Assembly (NCBI GenBank): GCA_964636885.1
Contig: CAZWVA010000002.1
Span: forward strand, 1 to 64,000
DNA length: 64,000 nucleotides
Direction of reading: 5' to 3'
From: CAZWVA01 sp964636885
GTDB lineage: Bacteria > Desulfobacterota_D > UBA1144 > Nemesobacterales > CSP1-2
Shown here piece by piece: positions 8,069 to 18,000 of the stretch. How positions within the stretch are numbered: position 1 is the stretch's first letter; every line of letters begins with the position of its first letter. A model generated the notes under the pieces. That model was not told the DNA's origin, made no database searches, and was given only the letters and a program-made list of their open reading frames with translations. The position numbers were made by a program, and so were the translations under genes.

Positions 8069-9076
8069 CTAGAAGACGAGGAATCTCCCCTCTTCCATTA
8101 TGGGTTCTCCATCCACGTATACGCTTGGCCTCATGATCACACCGTCTAGGTGGCTTGCGACCCTTATGGTGCCTCCCATGCTCTTATTGTCCCCAAAGGC
8201 TATATGAACCGTTCCCATAGCCTTCTCGTCCTCTAGAACGTTTCCAGTTACTATGGCCTTATCGTTTGTCCCTATACCGAGTTCGGCCACGTTAAAGGCC
8301 AGCCTCCCAAAGGGGTTCATAATGGAAAGGAGCCTCCTTGCGGCCTCCCCTCCCGTTATCTCCACCGCGAATCCGTCCTTTACAACGATTCTTATTTCTT
8401 CTCCTTCTAACCTTCCGATCCCCGCCATCGAGCCGTCAACCACTATTACGCCTTCCGACCTCCCCTCTAAGGGGGCTATGTACCCCTCTCCCGCAGGGAG
8501 GTTGCTGAAGTCTCCTGGGTTGTGGTTTAGTCCAGTGTCTGCATACCCCACCCTTCCCTCTATAAAGAGCGTGATGTCGGTGCCCCTACCCGTCCGTATC
8601 CTTATGATGGAGCCCCTTCCTAGGATCTCGGCTATCCTTTTACTCCTCTCTCCTATAACCCTGTAGTCGGCACTCAGGGTTCTAATCATTATGTCCTCTG
8701 TGATCCCAGGAAGCGTTGCGATCCTCACCCCCTTCGTGCAGGCCTCACGCCTCGAATCCGTATGGCTCAGGGATTTCGATGTCGGTATGAGTACGGCATC
8801 TACGAGCCCCATGAGTTTCCCCACGGGCTCCGGTGGCTCCTCCCCGTGTGAACCCCTTGGTATTATCTCCGTGAGTATGGCCTCGGCCCCAATATCCCTT
8901 GCGGCCTCCCAGAGAGCATAGCCTATCTTCCTAAGTGGCTCGTCCGTTATAACGAGCACCCTCTCCCCCGGTCTTATGGCCATGCAGTCCCTTACCGCTA
9001 CATGAGCCGCATCTTTAAGCGCTTTATCCATCTTATCTCGGCTCCCCAATTGAGATCGTTGCCAATCCCATCGCAT
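8069..9076 (-). CDS. Aminopeptidase of the M29 (AmpS/AmpT) type
   Basis: A 335-residue cytoplasmic protein that resembles thermophilic M29 metallo-aminopeptidases and their relatives. The probable metal ligands are in order: Glu in NLPAGEGYIAPLEG, Glu in NVAELGIGTN, His in TVHIAFGDN, and His/Asp in ASHLDGVI. It would remove N-terminal residues from peptides. Two starts are possible: ATG at 9076 (GGGGAG five bases upstream) and ATG at 9031 (GGGGAG ten bases upstream), the latter giving MDKALKDAA as start. It lies between O-antigen ligase and a beta-helix gene on the same strand with short gaps; no functional link is apparent. Confidence 0.8.
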   Translation of the reverse strand: MRWDWQRSQLGSRDKMDKALKDAAHVAVRDCMAIRPGERVLVITDEPLRKIGYALWEAARDIGAEAILTEIIPRGSHGEEPPEPVGKLMGLVDAVLIPTSKSLSHTDSRREACTKGVRIATLPGITEDIMIRTLSADYRVIGERSKRIAEILGRGSIIRIRTGRGTDITLFIEGRVGYADTGLNHNPGDFSNLPAGEGYIAPLEGRSEGVIVVDGSMAGIGRLEGEEIRIVVKDGFAVEITGGEAARRLLSIMNPFGRLAFNVAELGIGTNDKAIVTGNVLEDEKAMGTVHIAFGDNKSMGGTIRVASHLDGVIMRPSVYVDGEPIMEEGRFLVF

Positions 9077-9103
9077 CCATTCTCCCCGCGCCCTCTAAAG
9101 GGA

Positions 9104-10630
9104 TCAAGGCATGACTCTTCCTTTAGACGGGCTACGAGGTTCAATACTACCCTCTCTTTTTGTTTTAGTATACCATCTGCGTGGCCGCTTTTTGGGGATC
9201 TGAAACTCGATGGCCCCTATGTCACAGAGGCCAACCCTGGGCTGTCCGATCTGATCCCTTTCCGTGCACGTGTTATTTCCCCCTGCGTCAATTGCCCTGC
9301 TTGTGGGAAGGAGTGGGAAATGCCCCTTACCAGGGCCTCCATCGTCGGTAAAAGGGCCCAACCCCGGGTCTCCCGATATGTAATTCCGTCTGTTCTTTAC
9401 CCTGCAGTGTTTGCCGACCTTGCCGATGAGGTTTCTTCCCACGGACGTAATCGGGCCATGGCAATCAAGACCGTTAAGGGCAAGGATCGTGTTCCTCATA
9501 TCCACAATACCGAAAAACTCAACCCCGTCGTTAAGGTTCTCTATACCGAACCCGTTTTCGGCTATGGTGCTGTTTACTACTGTAACTATGCCGTCAGCGT
9601 TCTCTAAGGCGGTTCCCTCGTTACCTCTAAACGTGCAGTTTACGATTTTCACATCGCCCGATGAGTTGCTGAATCCACTGCTGTTATCGAATACTGTGCT
9701 CTTTCTAATCCTAATTGCACTGTCGCCGTTAATGATTCCGCCCCCCAGGAAGGCTGCCCTGTTTTTCGAGACGGTGCTCCTTGAGATTATAGACTCGGCA
9801 TCTATTCCTGATGGAATGGAGATACCTCCCCCGTTAAAATCGGAGCTATTCCCTAGGACAACGCTGTTTGTCAGGGTCACGACACCCGATATCCCGCCCC
9901 CCAGAAAACCCGCCGTGTTATAGGAGATGATGCTCCCGGTTACGGTTATTGTGCCGTTTATGCCGCCTCCAAAGCCATCTGCGGAGTTGTTCGAGACAGT
10001 GCTACCTGCGATGGTCACAGGGTTTCCTCTATTAAATATCCCTCCTCCGTCCTGTGCCGAGTTGTTGGATATGACGCTATTTATTATATCTACGGATCCG
10101 TAGTTGGCGATTCCGCCCCCCTCGAATCCGCTTGAGTTCTCTGAGACCGTGCTGTTTTTGATATTGAGAATGCCCCTATTTAGTATGCCCCCACCGTTAT
10201 CACAGCACTCTATAAAGCCGCCCTTTATGGTCACACCGTCAAGGGTCAGGGCTCCGGTGTCCGCAACGTAGATGATACGAAAGGGAGCCGAATTCTCGTC
10301 TCGTTTAATGATCGTACTCTCCGCACCTACGCCGACTATGGTGACGTTGCCCGTGATTACCGGAAGGCCATTTGCTCCATCCGTGGTGTTATCCACCTCT
10401 GTCAGGTTGTACGTCCCTTCCTCCAGTGTAATCGTATCGTCCTCGTTATTTGAATCTGCCGCATTTAAAGCCTCGATAAGCGCTGTGACGTCACCCGAAG
10501 GGATATTAAAAAAGGCGGCCTGTGCAGTCGGCGTTAGTGATATAAAGACGGTAAATACAACCGTCATTATAGAAAAGAGGAATCCTCTTATCTCTCTACC
10601 GATCCCTTTATCCGTGGCCTTATTAAACAT
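9104..10630 (-). CDS. Secreted right-handed beta-helix repeat protein
   Basis: After a signal peptide (hydrophobic IMTVVFTVFISL, cleavage near TAQAA) the protein consists of repeated turns such as NNSAQDGGGIFNRG, NSSGFEGGGIANYG and NSSDFNGGGISI (GGGI repeats). These are typical of parallel beta-helix and polymorphic outer-membrane proteins with a GAIE-type ending. About 508 residues. It is probably exported and displayed or released; substrate and role are unknown. I chose the ATG at 10630 because AGGG lies 8 bases upstream; the ATG at 10672 has no ribosome site. Confidence 0.8.
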   Translation of the reverse strand: MFNKATDKGIGREIRGFLFSIMTVVFTVFISLTPTAQAAFFNIPSGDVTALIEALNAADSNNEDDTITLEEGTYNLTEVDNTTDGANGLPVITGNVTIVGVGAESTIIKRDENSAPFRIIYVADTGALTLDGVTIKGGFIECCDNGGGILNRGILNIKNSTVSENSSGFEGGGIANYGSVDIINSVISNNSAQDGGGIFNRGNPVTIAGSTVSNNSADGFGGGINGTITVTGSIISYNTAGFLGGGISGVVTLTNSVVLGNSSDFNGGGISIPSGIDAESIISRSTVSKNRAAFLGGGIINGDSAIRIRKSTVFDNSSGFSNSSGDVKIVNCTFRGNEGTALENADGIVTVVNSTIAENGFGIENLNDGVEFFGIVDMRNTILALNGLDCHGPITSVGRNLIGKVGKHCRVKNRRNYISGDPGLGPFTDDGGPGKGHFPLLPTSRAIDAGGNNTCTERDQIGQPRVGLCDIGAIEFQIPKKRPRRWYTKTKREGSIEPRSPSKGRVMP

Positions 10631-10787
10631 CTCCCCATCCCTAATCCGGTGGCTTCCGAAGTAAAGAACCATATCTGGAAAAAGTGGGATCGAGAATATA
10701 ACCGCTTTTCCTACCCACTCACGATAATACCTTAGTCAGATCCGCATTCTGAAACAAGGCTTAAATATGGATAAAACTAAAGTTATA

Positions 10788-10806
10788 TCTTAATCCACGA
10801 TTAAGA
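10788..10806. promoter_or_regulatory. Perfect inverted repeat in a divergent intergenic region
   Basis: TCTTAATC and GATTAAGA face each other across a CAC centre (8-3-8). It is in the 190-odd bases between the beta-helix gene (minus strand) and the large histidine kinase (plus strand), about 58 bp before the kinase start. Its position suggests an operator acting on one or both genes; no regulator can be named. Confidence 0.35.
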
Positions 10807-10863
10807 CTAAGAGCCAATCTACTATTTTAATGGAACTGCGTCTTACACCCCCGATGCACGGTC

Positions 10864-13800
10864 TTGAAAATCCCTATTCCGAATGTATATAATGTCCGCT
10901 CGGAGCGTATAGAGTTGGGGTTACAGGAAGGGTTCGATAGGGATCTAGATGCGTTAATCGGGTTCGCCGAAGCCTTGAACGGGGTCTCTAACCTAGAAGA
11001 GACCTACAGGGTCGCTTTGGATTCGGCTATGGAACGGTATAACAACGTAGATATGGTTATGGTTTATCTAATAGACGAGGAAAGAGGCGAGGCGGTGCTC
11101 GAAGCCCATAAAAACGCCCCCAACGGTTATTTGAGAAGGGCCCGTAGGATCCCCTACCCAAAAGGGATAGTCTGGAGGGGGATTAAGACCGGCGGTGTAG
11201 TGAGTATTAAAGACATCCAAAAGGAACCGGACTCTGCAGAAAGGAGCCTAGGACACCGTGGCGCCCTGTGTGTACCTATAACGCTAGAAGAAAAGGCCAT
11301 AGGGGTTATTTCCTTCTTAGCCCGCAAGGGATGTAGTTTCAGCGAGGGCGAGATAAAGGCACTCTCCATCTTGGGGGAAAGAATCGGGGTGGCGATAGCA
11401 AAGGCAAAGCAAGCCGAGGAACTTAGGGAAAGGGATAGACTCCTATCCATACTGGGTAGGGTTTCACAGTTAGCACACGGGGCTCTTAGTCTGGATCGGA
11501 TATATGAAACCGTCTTGGAGATAGTCGAGGGGTTAAGATTCGTCGATTTCTTTTCTGTTTATCTGGTTGAAGGGGAGGGTGATAAAAGGGAGGCCGTATT
11601 ACAGGTCCATAAGGGTTATACCGATGAATACCTGAGGAGGGTTAGAAGGGTTCCCTATGGGCAGGGGATTACGTGGAGGGTGATTACGAGTGGGGAGCCG
11701 ATTCTTTATGAGAATGCATCTCATCCCTCTATGCCTTTGGGGGTTACGGGGAGGGCATTGGGGATACATGCCGTATTATCCGTTCCTGTGAGGTTCTGTT
11801 ATGAGGTGATAGGGGCTATTGAATTTTTGAGCCGTAAAAGGGGTTCGTTTTCCCGACAAGAGAAGGATTTTCTCCTATCCCTCGGCAACCAGATTGGAAC
11901 GATCCTGGCAGAAGCGAGGATGTCGGAGGAGATGAGAAGCCGTAAGGAGGCCCTAAAGCGGAGCGAGGAGAGTTATAGGGCTTTATATGAGGACAATCCG
12001 TCTATGTGTTTCACTGTTGATGGGGAAGGGAGGGTGCTTTCCGTAAACCGCTTTGGAGCAGAGCAACTGGGCTATAGACCTGATGATCTGGTTGGCCATC
12101 CTGTACTCGATGTTTTCCATGAAGACGACAAAGAGGCGGTATCGGAGCAGTTTGCTAAATGTTTGAGGAACCCCGGACGTGTGTTTAGGTGGGAATTTAG
12201 GAAGGTTCGAAAGGATGGGAGCGTGCTGTGGGTAAGGGAATCGGCGCGTACCGTAAAGGACATGAGCGGAAATACGGTTGTGCTTATCGTTTGTGAGGAC
12301 ATAACTGAGCGCAAGCAGATGGAGGAGATGCTGAGTGAGAGCCTGGGGCAGTTGGCGAAGAAGAGCCGTTACGAAAACATAATCAGCACAATAACGAGAG
12401 GCGTCCATCAGTCGATAGATCTCAAGGAGGTGCTTGAGAATGCGGTGGATGCGATGAGTGAGAATATAGATCGGGCGGACATAGTAGTGATCTATCTGGT
12501 AGAGGGGCAGGAGGCAGTACTTATGGCTCATAGGGGTCTAACCGAAAGGTATATAGAGCGTGCTGGTAGGATCCCATACCCCGAGGGGATTACTTGGAAG
12601 ACGTTGATTGAGGGGGTACCGATCTACTGCGGGGACGTGGATGAGGATAGGGTTATAGGTTCTGCGGGGAGGGAACTAGGGATAAAGAGCTATCTCTCCG
12701 TGCCAATCCGATTCGAGGGCAGGGCGGTGGGGACAATGGGGATAAATTCGTTTGAGAGAAACGCCTTTAATGAGGAGGAGTTGAATCTACTTGAGATAGT
12801 GGTAAGTCAAATAGAGGTAGCGATAAACAATGCGAGGAGGGTTGATGCTCTAAAGAGGGCGCATGATGAGCTAGAGGTGAGGGTTAGGGAAAGAACCGCT
12901 GAGATCGAAAATGCGAATCGGGTATTACAAACCGAGATCATGGAACGCGAGAAGGCCGAAAAGGCTCTTCAGGAGAGCCTTGCACAATTGTCCAGAAAGA
13001 ACCGTTACGAGACGATTGTAAGCACCGTGACCCGAAGCGTTCACCAGTCGCTTAACCTTAAAGACGTTCTTGATAATGCCGTTGAGGCCATAAGCAAAAA
13101 TATAAATAGGGCAGATGGTGTTGCTATCTATCTGGTAGAGGGGCAGGAGGCGGTTATAAAAGGTTGGAGGGGATTTAATGACCAGTACATCAAGCGGGCG
13201 GGAAGGATCCCCTATCCAAGGGGTCTTACATGGAAAACCATAATAGACGGAAGCCCACGTTATGTTGGGGATGTGGACAAGGATACGGTTATTGGCCAGG
13301 CGGGTAGGGATCTGGGGATAAAAAGCTATTTGAGTATGCCCATCCGTTTTAAAGGAAAAACGATGGGGGTTATGATTATCACATCCTTTGAGAAAAACGC
13401 ATTCGATGAGGAGGAACTCAAGCTACTCGAGATCGTAGCACAACAGATAGAGGTGGCGATCAACAACGCATGGCAAGCGGAGGCGCTTCAAGAGGCGAAA
13501 GAGGAACTCGAACTACGCGTTCAGGAGCGTACACTGGAGCTATCTAACGCAAACGAGGATCTTAGAAGGGAGATAGCCTGGCGTACGCAAGCGGAGAAGG
13601 CGCTTAGAGAGAGCGAAGAGAGGTACCGCACCCTCGTTGAGCATACGTATGTCCTCATAGCAGAGGCCAGCAGTGATGGACGCTTCCTGTATGCGAGCCC
13701 TAAGCATAAGGACGTGTTGGGTTATGAGAGCTGGGAACTCATAGGAACGAGGGTTTTTGAATACATCCATCCCGATGACTGCTCTATGGTAATGGCCGAA

Positions 13801-14664
13801 TTTGCAAGAGCCATGGGGACCCTATCCTCAGGCCATGCCGTATTCAGGTTCAAGCACAAAAACGGGGAATGGCGCTGGCTTGAAAGCACGGGTAAGCCCT
13901 ATCGAACCGTAACTGGCGAGATTAGAGGGGTCATCTCCTCACGAGATATAACCGAGCACAAATGGGTAGAGGAGCAGGTGAGAGAATCCTTAAAAGAAAA
14001 AGAGGTCCTCCTTAAGGAGATCCATCACCGTGTCAAAAATAACCTGCAGGTCATATCAAGCCTAATCAGTATCCAGTCCCAGTATACAAAGAATAAACGG
14101 GCGCTTGCCATGTTTCATGAAACCCAGAATCGCATCAAGTCCATGGCCCTAATACACGAGCAGTTATACCAATCGAAGAACATGGCTATGGTTAGGTTCT
14201 CGGAATACGTCCACAACCTTTTGAGTAATCTCCTCTATTCTTATGAAATAAACCCCGATGTCATCCATGTTGGTGTGAACGTTGAAGATGTTTTTCTCAC
14301 CATAGATACCGCGATTCCCTGCGGTTTGATTATAAACGAACTCGTCTCGAATTCGTTAAAATACGCCTTTCCAAGAGGTAGAAGGGGTAAAATCCGTATT
14401 CAACTCCGTTCGAACTACGATGATGGCACGTTGGGTTTTCAGGGTGAATCTCGAGGGAATCGCTCGGTTAGGATGTCGGATCGCTCCTCCTACACGCTGA
14501 TAGTTAGCGACAATGGGGTCGGCCTCCCTAAGGATCTGGATTTTCGGAATACCGATTCTCTGGGCTTACAGTTGGTGATGGATCTGGTAGAACAACTGGG
14601 GGGCAGTATAGAGCTTGATAGAGATGGCGGAACGACTTTTAAGATCGGTTTTAAAGAGCTGTGA
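10864..14664 (+). CDS. Giant multi-GAF/PAS histidine kinase (HisKA_2 type)
   Basis: A 1266-residue soluble sensor kinase without membrane segments. Domain order by eye: GAF (about 20-180), GAF (190-355), PAS (370-490), GAF (505-665), coiled coil, GAF (720-880), coiled coil, PAS (925-1045), then a HisKA_2 phospho-acceptor (KEIHHRVKNNLQVISSL, near 1055) and an HATPase_c domain to the end (NELVSNSLKYAF; SDNGVGLP). Each GAF repeats an YLVEG...G-R-IPYP-G-TW pattern; GAF 3 and 4 are near copies. The start is TTG at 10864, as no in-frame ATG precedes the first GAF. No response regulator is adjacent, so it may signal to a distant partner. Confidence 0.88.
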   Translation: MKIPIPNVYNVRSERIELGLQEGFDRDLDALIGFAEALNGVSNLEETYRVALDSAMERYNNVDMVMVYLIDEERGEAVLEAHKNAPNGYLRRARRIPYPKGIVWRGIKTGGVVSIKDIQKEPDSAERSLGHRGALCVPITLEEKAIGVISFLARKGCSFSEGEIKALSILGERIGVAIAKAKQAEELRERDRLLSILGRVSQLAHGALSLDRIYETVLEIVEGLRFVDFFSVYLVEGEGDKREAVLQVHKGYTDEYLRRVRRVPYGQGITWRVITSGEPILYENASHPSMPLGVTGRALGIHAVLSVPVRFCYEVIGAIEFLSRKRGSFSRQEKDFLLSLGNQIGTILAEARMSEEMRSRKEALKRSEESYRALYEDNPSMCFTVDGEGRVLSVNRFGAEQLGYRPDDLVGHPVLDVFHEDDKEAVSEQFAKCLRNPGRVFRWEFRKVRKDGSVLWVRESARTVKDMSGNTVVLIVCEDITERKQMEEMLSESLGQLAKKSRYENIISTITRGVHQSIDLKEVLENAVDAMSENIDRADIVVIYLVEGQEAVLMAHRGLTERYIERAGRIPYPEGITWKTLIEGVPIYCGDVDEDRVIGSAGRELGIKSYLSVPIRFEGRAVGTMGINSFERNAFNEEELNLLEIVVSQIEVAINNARRVDALKRAHDELEVRVRERTAEIENANRVLQTEIMEREKAEKALQESLAQLSRKNRYETIVSTVTRSVHQSLNLKDVLDNAVEAISKNINRADGVAIYLVEGQEAVIKGWRGFNDQYIKRAGRIPYPRGLTWKTIIDGSPRYVGDVDKDTVIGQAGRDLGIKSYLSMPIRFKGKTMGVMIITSFEKNAFDEEELKLLEIVAQQIEVAINNAWQAEALQEAKEELELRVQERTLELSNANEDLRREIAWRTQAEKALRESEERYRTLVEHTYVLIAEASSDGRFLYASPKHKDVLGYESWELIGTRVFEYIHPDDCSMVMAEFARAMGTLSSGHAVFRFKHKNGEWRWLESTGKPYRTVTGEIRGVISSRDITEHKWVEEQVRESLKEKEVLLKEIHHRVKNNLQVISSLISIQSQYTKNKRALAMFHETQNRIKSMALIHEQLYQSKNMAMVRFSEYVHNLLSNLLYSYEINPDVIHVGVNVEDVFLTIDTAIPCGLIINELVSNSLKYAFPRGRRGKIRIQLRSNYDDGTLGFQGESRGNRSVRMSDRSSYTLIVSDNGVGLPKDLDFRNTDSLGLQLVMDLVEQLGGSIELDRDGGTTFKIGFKEL

Positions 14665-14736
14665 CTGTGCTACCTTGTTAAACCCCTTATACAACTCGTG
14701 GGTTCCATCGTGACATACTAATTCCTGGAGGTAACC

Positions 14737-15012
14737 ATGTCTCCTTTCATGTTCATCCCGTGCGAATGTGGTAAAAGCATCCATGTGTACATTCCCAAAG
14801 AGAGGTTTTTTAAGGAAGAGATAGAGGCATCGGGCTGGCAAAAGGAGTATTCTGAAAAGGTGAGGGCCGAGAAATTCGAGGAAGCAAAGAGACTCGCAGA
14901 GAGACTCAAGGCCGAATTTGTTGATGCCGGTAACCTCGAAGATGTAATATGCTCGAATTGCGGTAAGGCCTACCCGGTTTCTGAACTAAAAGGGGAGACT
15001 CGGAATCGTTAA
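14737..15012 (+). CDS. Small protein with N- and C-terminal zinc-ribbon cysteines
   Basis: A 91-residue protein with CEC near residues 9-11 and CSNC near 71-74, i.e. two halves of one probable zinc ribbon, separated by a charged helical segment rich in Glu, Lys and Arg. A strong GGAGG precedes the ATG by about 7 bases. It ends 4 bp into the convergent ComM gene. I do not recognise a function. Confidence 0.65.
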   Translation: MSPFMFIPCECGKSIHVYIPKERFFKEEIEASGWQKEYSEKVRAEKFEEAKRLAERLKAEFVDAGNLEDVICSNCGKAYPVSELKGETRNR

Positions 15013-16538
15013 ATCGGGTTTCTATCGAGCGTTCTATACTGAATGGCCTCTGAGATGTGATGGGAGAGAACGGCTTCGGACTCGTCGAGGTCTGCTATGG
15101 TGCGGGCGACCTTGAGTATCCTATCGTATGCTCTGGCACTTAGGCCAAGCCTGTCAATCGCGGTCTCAAGAAGCCTGAACCCTGTCTCGTCCGGCTTTGA
15201 GAATCTCCTTATGTGTCGCGAAGACATCTGAGAGTTTGAGTGAATACCGGTTTTTCCAAACCTCTTTCTCTGAATCTCTCTCGCACGGTTTACACGCTCT
15301 CTAATCGTAGAAGAACCCTCTCCTCCCCTTTCGCTCGCCAGTTCCTTGTATCTTACCGGAGGGACCTCTATATGGATGTCTATCCTATCGAGAAGGGGGC
15401 CCGATACCCTTGCCCTGTATTTCTGAATCTGGATTGGGGAACACGTGCATTCCCTGTGAGGGTCGCCGCTATACCCGCAGGGACATGGGTTCATTGCAGA
15501 TACCAACATGAATCTCGCCGGATATGTGATTGAGGTTGCCGCCCTCGATATCGTTACCCTTCCGTCTTCAAGGGGTTGACGCATGACCTCAAGGACGTTT
15601 TTTCTAAATTCCGGGAGTTCGTCGAGAAAAAGGACCCCGTTATGGGCAAGGCTTACCTCACCGGGCTTTGGTATGGCCCCTCCTCCTATGAGACCTGCAT
15701 CGCTTATCGTGTGATGGGGTGAACGGAACGGTCTTGTTGCTATAAGAGAGGAGTTATTGGAAAGGAGACCCGCAACCGAATAGATCTTTGTCGTCTCAAG
15801 TGCCTCCTCGAAGCTCATGTCTGGAAGGATAGTGGGAAGACGTCTTGCAAGCATCGTCTTTCCCGTTCCTGGGGATCCTATCATTATGACGTTGTGTCCA
15901 CCCGCTGCCGCAACCTCTAGAGCGCGTTTTACGTGCTCCTGCCCCCTTACATCCTGAAAGTCGACCTGATACTCACGGCTTTTATTGAACAACTGGCCGA
16001 TATCGATTCCGGTTGGTTTGACCTCTCTAATCCCCGCAAGAAACTCCACGATTTCTGGCAGGTATTCGACGGCAAGAACCTCGACTCCGTCCACAACGGC
16101 TGCTTCTTCCGCGTTCTCCTTTGGGAGTATTATCCCCTTTAGGCCCGAGTCCCTCACACGGATCGCCGTGGGAAGGACCCCTCTTACCGCTTTAACCCTT
16201 CCATCTAGGGATAGCTCACCGATAATAACATAATCGCCTAGCCTATCGTAACCGATTATTCCAGTCGCAGATAGGATTCCTACTGCGATCGGAAGATCGA
16301 AGGCCGAACCCTCCTTCTTTATATCGGCGGGTGCAAGGTTGACCGTTATCCTCTTTTGAGGAAAATCGTAACCACAGTTCTTTATGGCGGCCTTTACCCT
16401 CTCCTTGCTCTCCTTTACCGCCCCTTCGGGAAGACCAACGGTGGAGAACTGTGGGAATCCTGGAGCGATATCCACCTCTACCTCTACGAGGTAGGCGTCG
16501 ATTCCGAAAACGGAACTGCTTAATACCCTGGAAATCAT
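15009..16538 (-). CDS. comM: ComM/YifB-family AAA+ ATPase
   Basis: A 509-residue Mg-chelatase-like AAA+ protein. The N-terminal Lon-like (ChlI) domain starts MISRVLSSSVFGIDAYLVEV; Walker A is GSPGTGKTMLARRLP (about 219-233); NPCPCGYSGDP carries the family's Cys cluster; the Mg-chelatase C-terminal domain follows. ComM is a hexameric helicase that promotes branch migration during natural transformation and homologous recombination. Length and motifs are full. Monocistronic by layout; its 3' end overlaps the zinc-ribbon gene by 4 bp. Confidence 0.93.
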   Translation of the reverse strand: MISRVLSSSVFGIDAYLVEVEVDIAPGFPQFSTVGLPEGAVKESKERVKAAIKNCGYDFPQKRITVNLAPADIKKEGSAFDLPIAVGILSATGIIGYDRLGDYVIIGELSLDGRVKAVRGVLPTAIRVRDSGLKGIILPKENAEEAAVVDGVEVLAVEYLPEIVEFLAGIREVKPTGIDIGQLFNKSREYQVDFQDVRGQEHVKRALEVAAAGGHNVIMIGSPGTGKTMLARRLPTILPDMSFEEALETTKIYSVAGLLSNNSSLIATRPFRSPHHTISDAGLIGGGAIPKPGEVSLAHNGVLFLDELPEFRKNVLEVMRQPLEDGRVTISRAATSITYPARFMLVSAMNPCPCGYSGDPHRECTCSPIQIQKYRARVSGPLLDRIDIHIEVPPVRYKELASERGGEGSSTIRERVNRAREIQRKRFGKTGIHSNSQMSSRHIRRFSKPDETGFRLLETAIDRLGLSARAYDRILKVARTIADLDESEAVLSHHISEAIQYRTLDRNPI

Positions 16539-16607
16539 AACCCTTTTTCTACGTCTTTTGCTTATAGTATAACCCTAATAGTCGATTGTAGGGAAAGGTT
16601 GAGTCTT

Positions 16608-17399
16608 CTAGGTTCTTTTCCCTCTACACAGGGAAATCACGCCTATCATCTCGTCGTGGATCAGTCCATTGGTGGCCAGTATCTCTTCATCGTGTATGCT
16701 AAATCCATTACCCGAAAAGTCCGTTACGAGCCCACCGGCCTCTTTAAGGATTAAAAAGCCCGCCGCCGTATCCCAGGGGTGTAGTCCGAGTTCCCAGAAG
16801 CCATCGTATCTCCCGCAGGCTACGTAGCAGAGGTCGAGTGCGGCAGAGCCGTCGCGCCTTACGGCACGAGACCTCCTTATGAAGTTCTCGAAGTGCCTAA
16901 GGTTCTCATCCACCATCCACTCGTTTTCATGTGTAAAACCGGTGCAGAGAAGGCTCTCTTCCACGGCTCTTGTCTGAGAGACCCTTATCACTTTACCGTT
17001 CATATAGGCCCCCTTGCCCAGTTCGGCGCTGAAGAGCTCCTCCCTCATAGGGTCATAGACCACTCCGAGTCTTATTACTCCCTCTACCTCAAGCGCGATT
17101 GAGACTGAGAAGACCGGGTAGGTGTGAGCGTAGTTGGTGGTGCCATCTAAGGGATCTATTATCCATACGTGGCTTGATATCCTTTTGTCCCTTCCCGACT
17201 CTTCGGCGAGGATGCCGTGGGAAGGAAAACTCGATTTTATGATCTCGATTATGAGCCCTTCGGATAGGTTGTCAACTTCGGTGACAAGGCTGTTTTTGGC
17301 CTTGTACTCTATCTCCTGTACCTTTCCCAGATTGTCTTTAAGGACCTTGCCAGCTTCCTGAGCGGCTTTCTCGGCGACTTCCAGGTAGCTCAAACTCAC
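16608..17399 (-). CDS. suhB: Inositol-1-monophosphatase family protein
   Basis: A 263-residue Mg-dependent phosphatase of the IMPase fold. Motifs: GILAEESG (metal-binding Glu pair), WIIDPLDGTTNYAH (signature) and HPWDTAAGFLILKEAGG (C-terminal WD motif). It probably hydrolyses inositol monophosphate or a related sugar phosphate; the symbol reflects family resemblance. The start is a GTG that overlaps the upstream GAF gene's stop (GTGA), so the two genes are translationally coupled. Confidence 0.88.
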   Translation of the reverse strand: MSLSYLEVAEKAAQEAGKVLKDNLGKVQEIEYKAKNSLVTEVDNLSEGLIIEIIKSSFPSHGILAEESGRDKRISSHVWIIDPLDGTTNYAHTYPVFSVSIALEVEGVIRLGVVYDPMREELFSAELGKGAYMNGKVIRVSQTRAVEESLLCTGFTHENEWMVDENLRHFENFIRRSRAVRRDGSAALDLCYVACGRYDGFWELGLHPWDTAAGFLILKEAGGLVTDFSGNGFSIHDEEILATNGLIHDEMIGVISLCRGKRT

Positions 17400-17860
17400 T
17401 CTCCCGCAGCCGGCTTTACAACATGAAGGGTAAATAGATCATCGAGAACCGATCTTATCTTTTCCAAGTCCTCTCTTTGAAAATCCGGTATCTCGTAAGG
17501 GTTCTTTCCCTTTCTCACGACTTGAAGAACCGAGATTACCTTGTCACCAAATACGATTGGGTGTGTTATCATCTTCTGAACCGGATCGGATTCCATCGCC
17601 ATAAGACAGTTGAGGAAGGCAGAGGAGCTTTCCTTTTGGACGTTATTCGATATGTAGGGGCGTTTGACAATGACCGCACGCCCCACTATAGTTTTGTTAT
17701 CAACAGGGAGTTTATTCTTTTTTAGCTTAGGCGGATAGGCAAACTCGAGAAGTACACCCTGCTTGTCAAGGTTAAGGACAAAAACAGAACCCTGAGGCAG
17801 GTTAAACATCTCTGAAATCCGCCTGTCAAGCTCTTTATAATCTATGCCTGTATCCTCCAA
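17396..17860 (-). CDS. Stand-alone GAF-domain protein
   Basis: A 154-residue protein consisting mainly of a GAF-like sensor domain: VGRAVIVKRPYISNNV, then ITHPIVFGDKVISVLQVVRKG, the usual core strands. The start appears to be TTG at 17860. It is coupled by a 4-bp overlap to the inositol monophosphatase gene. Ligand and partner are unknown; a regulator of the phosphatase is one possibility but only inferred. Confidence 0.65.
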   Translation of the reverse strand: MEDTGIDYKELDRRISEMFNLPQGSVFVLNLDKQGVLLEFAYPPKLKKNKLPVDNKTIVGRAVIVKRPYISNNVQKESSSAFLNCLMAMESDPVQKMITHPIVFGDKVISVLQVVRKGKNPYEIPDFQREDLEKIRSVLDDLFTLHVVKPAAGE

Positions 17861-17955
17861 GACGCTATAAGTCTATACTATAAAAAAAAGTCTACAAGGT
17901 CAAGGATTTGTCTGTCTTGTGTATTAACGAGATGATTCTTTAAAGAAAAAATCAT

Positions 17956-17985
17956 TTGACTGAATTGAATATGTTGAGATATAAT
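17956..17985 (+). promoter_or_regulatory. Strong sigma70-type promoter for the riboswitch transcript
   Basis: TTGACT at 17956-17961 and a perfect TATAAT at 17980-17985 are separated by 18 bp. Transcription should start near 17992, about ten bases before the fluoride aptamer. The match and spacing make this one of the best promoters in the window. Confidence 0.75.
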
Positions 17986-18000
17986 ATACATAAATATCCG

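Noticed and set aside
9002..9607. A 201-codon plus-strand frame opposite the aminopeptidase and beta-helix genes
   Set aside because: Both opposite genes have strong family patterns; this frame has none and spans the gap between them.
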